NCBI GenBank assembly: GCA_049510055.1
Contig: JBEKZI010000083.1
Coordinates: 1-9,160, forward strand
From: JALHTV01 sp049510055
GTDB lineage: Bacteria; Planctomycetota; Phycisphaerae; SM23-33
Direction: 5' to 3'
DNA: 9,160 bases
The notes below the pieces were generated by a model. That model was given only the letters and a program-made list of their open reading frames with translations. It did no database searches and was not told where the DNA came from. The position numbers and the translations under genes were made by a program. Positions 4,512 through 9,160 of this stretch are shown one piece after another. Each line of letters starts with the position of its first letter. Within the stretch, counting starts at the first letter, position 1.

Positions 4512-7500
4512 ATGGGGTGCTATGTAGGCATCGACATCGGAGCCATTTCAGCCAAGGCGGCGTTGCTGGTAGATGCCGCTGAGGAATCGTCTTTGGCCGG
4601 GCGGGGCGAGTTCCAATTTCTCTGCCGTCCGCCTCATGGCGGGGCGGCTATCTACCTGGCCTCGTATCGGCGGACGCGGGGCAAGCCCCTGGCGGCCGCG
4701 AAGGAACTGCTGGAGGAAATCCTCGCCGCCGTCGGGCAGGACCGCATCACGGGCGTGTGCCTGACCGGCAGCGGCTCCAAGCTGGTGGCCGCGAAACTGG
4801 CGGCCACGGTGTCCAATGAGTTTCGGGCCATCGCCGCCGGCCTGGCCGCGATGGGCGTGGACGCGCGGACCGTCTTCGAGATGGGAGGCGAGAGCTCCAA
4901 GTACCTGCGATTGGCGCCCGGCGAGGGCGGGGGCTACGGCGTCGTCGATTACGCCACCAATGGCGACTGCGCCGCCGGCACCGGCTCGTTCATCGATCAG
5001 CAAGCCGGGCGGCTGAAGTTCGCCGTCGAGGAGATCGGCCCGCTGGTCCTGGCGGCCGAGCGGGCAGCCCAGGTGGCCGGGCGGTGCAGCGTCTTCGCCA
5101 AGAGCGACATGATCCACGCCCAGCAGAAGGGCTACTCGCCGGCGGAGGTGCTTCGCGGCCTGTGCAACGCCGTCGCGAGGAACTTCCGCGCCGCGGTGGT
5201 CCGCTCGCATCCGGTCAAGGCCCCCGTGGTGTTCATCGGCGGCGTGGCCGCCAACGCGGCCGTGGTGCGGGCCATGCGCGAGGCCTTCGACCTGGCCGAA
5301 GGCGACTGGATCATCCCGCCGGGCTTCACGCACGTCCCGGCCGTCGGGGCGGCCGTCATCGCTTCCCAGGCCCGCCGCGGCGACAGCCTCAGCCACCTCA
5401 ACGACCTTCGCGCCGCCAGCGACTTTGCCCACGGAACTTTCCCCACCTCACCGCCCCTGGACCTGTCCAACGTGGTGCTGCTGCGCGACCGCGTGGAGCC
5501 CTACGAGCCGCCCTATGGCGATGCAAGTGAGGAAAAGATTGACGTGTACCTGGGCGTGGACATCGGCAGCGTGTCCACCAACGTTGTGGCCATCGACGAG
5601 GAAGGCCGCGTGGTGGTGGACATCTACACGCGCACGCAGGGCCGGCCCATCGAGGTGGTCTCATCCGCGATGCGGGACATCGAATCGCAGTGGGGCAGCC
5701 GTCTGAACGTCCGCGGCGTGGGGACCACCGGCTCCGGCCGCGAGCTGATCGGCGAGCTGATCGGGGCCGATACCATCAACGACGAGATTACCGCGCACAA
5801 GACCGGCGCGACCTTCGTCGGCCGCAAGATGCTCGGCGGGAAGATTCCCGACACGATCTTCGAGATCGGCGGTCAGGATTCCAAGTTCATCAGCCTCCAG
5901 GACGGTGTCGTGGTGGACTTCACGATGAACGAGGCCTGCGCCGCCGGCACGGGCAGCTTCCTGGAGGAGCGGGCCGAGGAGCTGGACATCGCCATCGAGA
6001 ACCAGTTCGCCGAGATGGCCCTGTCCAGCCGCAACCCCATCCGCCTGGGCGAGCGGTGCACCGTGTTCATGGAGCGGGACGTCAACAGCTACCTCCAGCG
6101 CGGCGCCGCCAAGGCCGACCTGGTGGCGGGCCTGGCGTACTCGGTGGTGGTCAACTACATCAATCGCGTGGTTCGCGGGCGGAAGATTGGCCAGTGCATC
6201 TTTTTCCAGGGCGGCACGGCCTACAACGACGCGGTGGCCGCCGCCTTCGCCGGCGTGCTGGGCAAGGAGATCATCGTCCCGCCGCACAACGGCGTCATCG
6301 GGGCGATCGGTTCGGCGCTGCTGGCCCGCGACAAGATGACCGCCGCACCGCAATCGGCCGCACAGGACGCCGCCGAGGATCGCTCGCTGGGGACGTACGT
6401 GGCCGAGTCAACCGGGCGGGGCATTCGCCAGATCCGCAGCCGCTTCCGCGGGTACGACTTGTCCAAGGTGGACTACGCCCTGCGCGAATTTGTCTGCAAG
6501 GGCTGCTCCAATCATTGCCAGATTCAGGAATTCAAGGTCGAGGACCAGAAGACCTACTGGGGCGACAAGTGCTCCGACCGCTATCGCAAGGCCGTTAAGG
6601 CCACGCGAAAGCCCGTCATCGAGGACCTCGCGGCCTTGCGGATGAAGCTGCTGCTGGACGAGACGCACCTGCCGCCCGTGCCGCCGCAGGCCGCGAGCAT
6701 CGGCATTCCGCTGACGATGTTCGCGATGGAGTGGCTGCCGTTCTGGCGCACGCTGCTGGCCGCCTGCGGCTTCCGCACCGTGCTGTCGGAGGCGACCAAC
6801 AAGCGGACCGTCCAGGCCGGGCTGGACGCCGCCGTGGCCGAGCCGTGCTTCCCGATCATCGCCGCCCACGGACACGTGATCCAGCTCATCGAAGCCGGCG
6901 TCGATCGCATCCTGCTGCCCAACATCATCTCGATGCCCACCGAGTGGATGGACACCGAGAGCCACCTGTGCCCCTGGCATCAGACGCTGCCATTCGTCTG
7001 CCGCCGTGCCCCGGCCCTGATCGCCGGTGCGGAAAAATTCATCTCACCGACGGTGCACTTCCGCGAAGGCCCCCGGACCGTGGCCCGTGAGTTGAAGGCA
7101 TGCTTCAAAGAATTGGGCGTGGCTGGCCGAACGGTCGAGCGGGCCGTGGCGGCGGCGTACGAGGCCCAGAGGCAATTCAAGGCCGCAATCCTGGCCGCCG
7201 GGCGAGGGGCGATGGAAACGCTCATCGCCACCGGCGAGCCGGGCATCGTGCTGCTGGGCCGACCCTACAACGTCCACGACAGCGGCATGAACCTCTCGCT
7301 GGCCGGAAAGCTCCGCGATTATTACGGCGTCAACGTCGTGCCGGCGGACTTCCTGGAGACCGACGAGCTGGACGTTCGCGACATCAACGCGAGCATGTAT
7401 TGGGACCTGGGCCGCAAAGTCCTGGCCGCGGCAAAGATCGTCGGCCGGCACGCCAACCTGCACATCATCTACGTGACGAACTTCAAGTGCGGGCCGGATT

Positions 7501-7670
7501 CATTCATCAAGCACTTCATCCGCCCGGCCTCCGGCAAACCGTTCCTGAGCCTCCAATTCGACGGGCACAGCAACGACGCCGGCATGATGACCCGCTGCGA
7601 GGCCTACCTGGACTCCAAGGGCATCCTCCGCCCCTGGCGGCACGAAGAATTGGCCGTTCAGAAGGCGTAG
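4512..7670 (+). CDS. Tandem acyl-CoA dehydratase activase-type iron-sulfur ATPase with DUF2229/HgdB-like C-terminus
   Basis: The family (BadF/BadG/BcrA/BcrD/HgdC; ASKHA fold) uses ATP to push electrons to very low potential, as in activation of 2-hydroxyacyl-CoA dehydratases and benzoyl-CoA reductases. This 1052-residue protein has two such modules. Module 1 (about 4-290) has GIDIG, FEMGGESSK, Cys153 in CAAGTGSF, Cys192 in RCSVF and FIGGVAAN. Module 2 (about 345-605) has GVDIGSVSTN, FEIGGQDSK, Cys476 in CAAGTGSF, Cys516 in RCTVF and FQGGTAYN. HgdC is a homodimer holding one 4Fe-4S cluster with two Cys per subunit, so these four Cys likely hold one cluster between modules. A C-x2-C-x3-C-x17-C motif (662, 665, 669, 687) follows, then a DUF2229/HgdB-like part with EPCFP (Cys779), Cys820, Cys830, GRPYN and FKCGPDSF (Cys993). 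No signal peptide or membrane segment is seen. No dehydratase gene is adjacent, so the electron acceptor is unknown. Confidence 0.88.
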   Translation: MGCYVGIDIGAISAKAALLVDAAEESSLAGRGEFQFLCRPPHGGAAIYLASYRRTRGKPLAAAKELLEEILAAVGQDRITGVCLTGSGSKLVAAKLAATVSNEFRAIAAGLAAMGVDARTVFEMGGESSKYLRLAPGEGGGYGVVDYATNGDCAAGTGSFIDQQAGRLKFAVEEIGPLVLAAERAAQVAGRCSVFAKSDMIHAQQKGYSPAEVLRGLCNAVARNFRAAVVRSHPVKAPVVFIGGVAANAAVVRAMREAFDLAEGDWIIPPGFTHVPAVGAAVIASQARRGDSLSHLNDLRAASDFAHGTFPTSPPLDLSNVVLLRDRVEPYEPPYGDASEEKIDVYLGVDIGSVSTNVVAIDEEGRVVVDIYTRTQGRPIEVVSSAMRDIESQWGSRLNVRGVGTTGSGRELIGELIGADTINDEITAHKTGATFVGRKMLGGKIPDTIFEIGGQDSKFISLQDGVVVDFTMNEACAAGTGSFLEERAEELDIAIENQFAEMALSSRNPIRLGERCTVFMERDVNSYLQRGAAKADLVAGLAYSVVVNYINRVVRGRKIGQCIFFQGGTAYNDAVAAAFAGVLGKEIIVPPHNGVIGAIGSALLARDKMTAAPQSAAQDAAEDRSLGTYVAESTGRGIRQIRSRFRGYDLSKVDYALREFVCKGCSNHCQIQEFKVEDQKTYWGDKCSDRYRKAVKATRKPVIEDLAALRMKLLLDETHLPPVPPQAASIGIPLTMFAMEWLPFWRTLLAACGFRTVLSEATNKRTVQAGLDAAVAEPCFPIIAAHGHVIQLIEAGVDRILLPNIISMPTEWMDTESHLCPWHQTLPFVCRRAPALIAGAEKFISPTVHFREGPRTVARELKACFKELGVAGRTVERAVAAAYEAQRQFKAAILAAGRGAMETLIATGEPGIVLLGRPYNVHDSGMNLSLAGKLRDYYGVNVVPADFLETDELDVRDINASMYWDLGRKVLAAAKIVGRHANLHIIYVTNFKCGPDSFIKHFIRPASGKPFLSLQFDGHSNDAGMMTRCEAYLDSKGILRPWRHEELAVQKA

Positions 7671-7701
7671 AATCGTATTCGCAAACCTCTTTCTTTTTCA
7701 T

Positions 7702-7729
7702 GCGCGGTGAAGCTCCCGCTTTGCCGCGC
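7702..7729. terminator. Strong hairpin after the activase gene
   Basis: GCGCGGTGAAGC (7702-7713) pairs with GCTTTGCCGCGC (7718-7729) around a TCCC loop: 12 pairs, two of them G-U. It begins 32 bases after the activase stop. No T-run follows on the + strand; a T-rich stretch lies before it (7689-7698). It could act as a terminator or as an mRNA 3' end stabiliser for the activase transcript. Confidence 0.45.
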
Positions 7730-7745
7730 CTTAGAGGCGTGCCAT

Positions 7746-7782
7746 TAAAAAAATAACGCGGCGGGGCAGGAGCCCCGCCGCG
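7746..7782 (-). terminator. Intrinsic terminator of purH
   Basis: An 11-bp, all G-C perfect stem (7757-7767 with 7772-7782, AGGA loop) lies 22 bases past the purH stop. On the minus strand it is followed by a T-rich run (complement of 7746-7756, including seven consecutive T residues). This is the standard form of a rho-independent terminator reading leftward. The stem may also block + strand transcripts arriving from the activase gene. Confidence 0.85.
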
Positions 7783-7804
7783 CGATCTGATGAGTGAAAG
7801 TCTT

Positions 7805-9160
7805 CTAGTGGTTGAAGTGCCTTGTTCCCGTGAAGATCATGGTCAGGCCGAGTTCGTCGGCGTGGGCGATGACGTCCTGGTCCTTCTTGCCGCCGCCGGG
7901 TTCGATGACGGCCGTGGCGCCGGCGTCCTTGGCCCAGTCCAGGCTGTCGGGGAAGGGGAAGAAGGCATCGGAGGCCAGCGCGCTGCCGGCCGTGTCCGCC
8001 ACGCCACCGCCGCCGTAGGCCTTGGCAATCTGCGTGGCCAGGCGGGCGGAGTTCACGCGGCTCATCTGGCCGGCGCCGGCGCCCAGCAGCGTGCGGTCCT
8101 TGGCCAGGACGATCGCGTTGCTCTTGACGTGCTTGCAGACCAGCCAGGCGAAGCGCATGTCCTGCATTTCCTTAGCCGAGGGCTTGCGCTTGGTGACGAC
8201 TTTCCATTTGTCTTCGTTCAGGCTCACCAGGTCGCGGTCCTGCACCAGCATGCCGCCGACGACGTATTTGAGGAACTTTTCGCCGTTTTTCTTTCCGGTC
8301 AGCGGCCCGGTCTCAAGTAAGCGGACGTCCTGGCCCCAGCCCTCGCGGGCGCGGATAATCTCCAGGGCCTTGGGCTCAAACGACGGCGCGATGATAATCT
8401 CGGCGAAGAATCCGCCCGCCCCGGCCTTTTTGCCCCAGCGCTTGTAGCTCTCCACGACGGCCGAGGCCAGCTCCGCCGTTACGGGCCGGTTGACGGCAAT
8501 GATACCGCCCATCGCGGCGTTCACGTCGCCGAAGTAGGCCTTGCGGTAAGCCTCCACCAGGTCCGAATCCACCGCGCAGCCGGACGGGTTGGCGTGCTTG
8601 ATGATGGCGATGGCCGGGTCGGCGAATTCCTTGACCAGCTCCAGCGCGCCGTTGGCGTCGAAGTAGTTGTTGTAGGAAATTTCCTTGCCGCCCAGCAGCT
8701 TGGTCCGGGCGATGCACGGTTCGGAGGCATCGGGCGAGAGGTAGAAGGCGGCTTTCTGGTGGGGGTTCTCGCCGTAGCGGAGCTGGCCGGCGCGGGTGTA
8801 GCTGAACGTGACGCGGGCGGGAAACTCCTGGCCGGTCAGCTTGGCCAGGTACGCCGAGATGGCGCTGTCGTAGGCCGCCGTCAGCGAGAAGGCCTCCAGG
8901 GCCAGCTTGCGGCGGAGCTCGCCGCTGACTTTGCCGCCGCTGGAACGCATCTCCGCCAGCACGGCCTCGTACTGCGCGGCGTCAGTCACGACGGTGACGA
9001 ACTTGTGGTTCTTGGCGGCCGCCCGGACCATGGCCGGCCCGCCGATGTCGATCATCTCCACGGCCTGCTCCGGCGTGCAGCCGATTTTTGCGATGGCCTG
9101 CTCGAAGGGGTATAGTCCCACGCACACCAGGTCGATCGGCTCGATGCCGTACTTGGCCAT
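7805..9160 (-). CDS. purH: Bifunctional AICAR transformylase / IMP cyclohydrolase, N-terminus outside window
   Basis: PurH carries out the last two steps of purine synthesis: formyl transfer from 10-formyltetrahydrofolate to AICAR, then ring closure to IMP. The 451 visible residues begin inside the IMP cyclohydrolase domain (family 'VVNLYPF', here VCVGLYPF). The Met at the right edge is internal, and roughly 90 N-terminal residues lie outside. The linker has AAYDSAISAYL. The transformylase domain shows LRYGENPHQKAAFY (128-140), ISYNNYFDANGALEL (161-175), the catalytic Lys-His pair in KHANPSGCA (188-196), GAGQMSRVNS (361-371), SDAFFPFPD (397-405) and the typical C-terminal end IFTGTRHFNH. KHANPSG replaces the more usual KH-x-NPCG, and the Lys and His are kept. 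The gene converges on the activase gene and ends with its own terminator. Confidence 0.96.
   Translation of the reverse strand: MAKYGIEPIDLVCVGLYPFEQAIAKIGCTPEQAVEMIDIGGPAMVRAAAKNHKFVTVVTDAAQYEAVLAEMRSSGGKVSGELRRKLALEAFSLTAAYDSAISAYLAKLTGQEFPARVTFSYTRAGQLRYGENPHQKAAFYLSPDASEPCIARTKLLGGKEISYNNYFDANGALELVKEFADPAIAIIKHANPSGCAVDSDLVEAYRKAYFGDVNAAMGGIIAVNRPVTAELASAVVESYKRWGKKAGAGGFFAEIIIAPSFEPKALEIIRAREGWGQDVRLLETGPLTGKKNGEKFLKYVVGGMLVQDRDLVSLNEDKWKVVTKRKPSAKEMQDMRFAWLVCKHVKSNAIVLAKDRTLLGAGAGQMSRVNSARLATQIAKAYGGGGVADTAGSALASDAFFPFPDSLDWAKDAGATAVIEPGGGKKDQDVIAHADELGLTMIFTGTRHFNH

Noticed and set aside
4548..5432. 294-residue open frame on the minus strand opposite the activase gene
   Set aside because: It is a shadow of the conserved first ATPase module and has no domain signature of its own.
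7790..8320. 176-residue + strand open frame opposite purH
   Set aside because: It is antisense to the conserved C-terminal half of PurH and lacks any domain match.

Overview
This is a high-GC bacterial chromosome segment of housekeeping character. The gmk-rpoZ-coaC-coaB order, the short omega-like protein, the separate coaC and coaB genes and the planctomycete-like protein sequences suggest an uncultured member of the Planctomycetota, perhaps Phycisphaerae. That assignment is inference from sequence flavour, not from a marker gene. I see no transposase, integrase, phage gene, CRISPR array, tRNA or rRNA.

Left part (1-1887, + strand): the 3' end of gmk (guanylate kinase), rpoZ (RNA polymerase omega, overlapping gmk by 4 bases), coaC (phosphopantothenoylcysteine decarboxylase) and coaB (phosphopantothenate-cysteine ligase). 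coaC and coaB together carry out the two steps between 4'-phosphopantothenate and 4'-phosphopantetheine in coenzyme A synthesis. They are usually one fused gene (coaBC) but are two genes here. CoaC has Asp where the family has its active-site Cys.

Middle (1884-4016, + strand): a strong promoter overlapping the coaB stop codon drives pheT, the beta subunit of phenylalanyl-tRNA synthetase. The true start is 1977. The protein lacks the N-terminal OB-fold tRNA-binding insertion, and pheS is not adjacent.

Gap 4017-4511: about 495 bases without a protein gene, and lower in GC than its surroundings. It is well structured. It holds a probable 6S RNA (about 4137-4287, + strand) ending in a T7 run, a 27-bp hairpin built from GAGGTNA heptamers (4375-4452), and a near-consensus promoter (TTGAAA-N18-TATAAT) placed so close to the next gene that its mRNA should be leaderless or nearly so.

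Right part: a 1052-residue ATP-dependent activase-type iron-sulfur protein (4512-7670, + strand). It has two BadF/BadG/HgdC-type ATPase modules in tandem, then a cysteine-rich segment and a DUF2229/HgdB-like C-terminal part. It converges on purH (minus strand, incomplete at the right edge), the bifunctional last-steps enzyme of purine synthesis. Two strong hairpins lie between them, one of them a clear intrinsic terminator for purH.

The most interesting items are the 6S RNA candidate, the Cys-to-Asp change in CoaC, the tandem activase with its extra cysteine motif and no dehydratase partner nearby, and the apparent leaderless starts of the activase gene and coaB.
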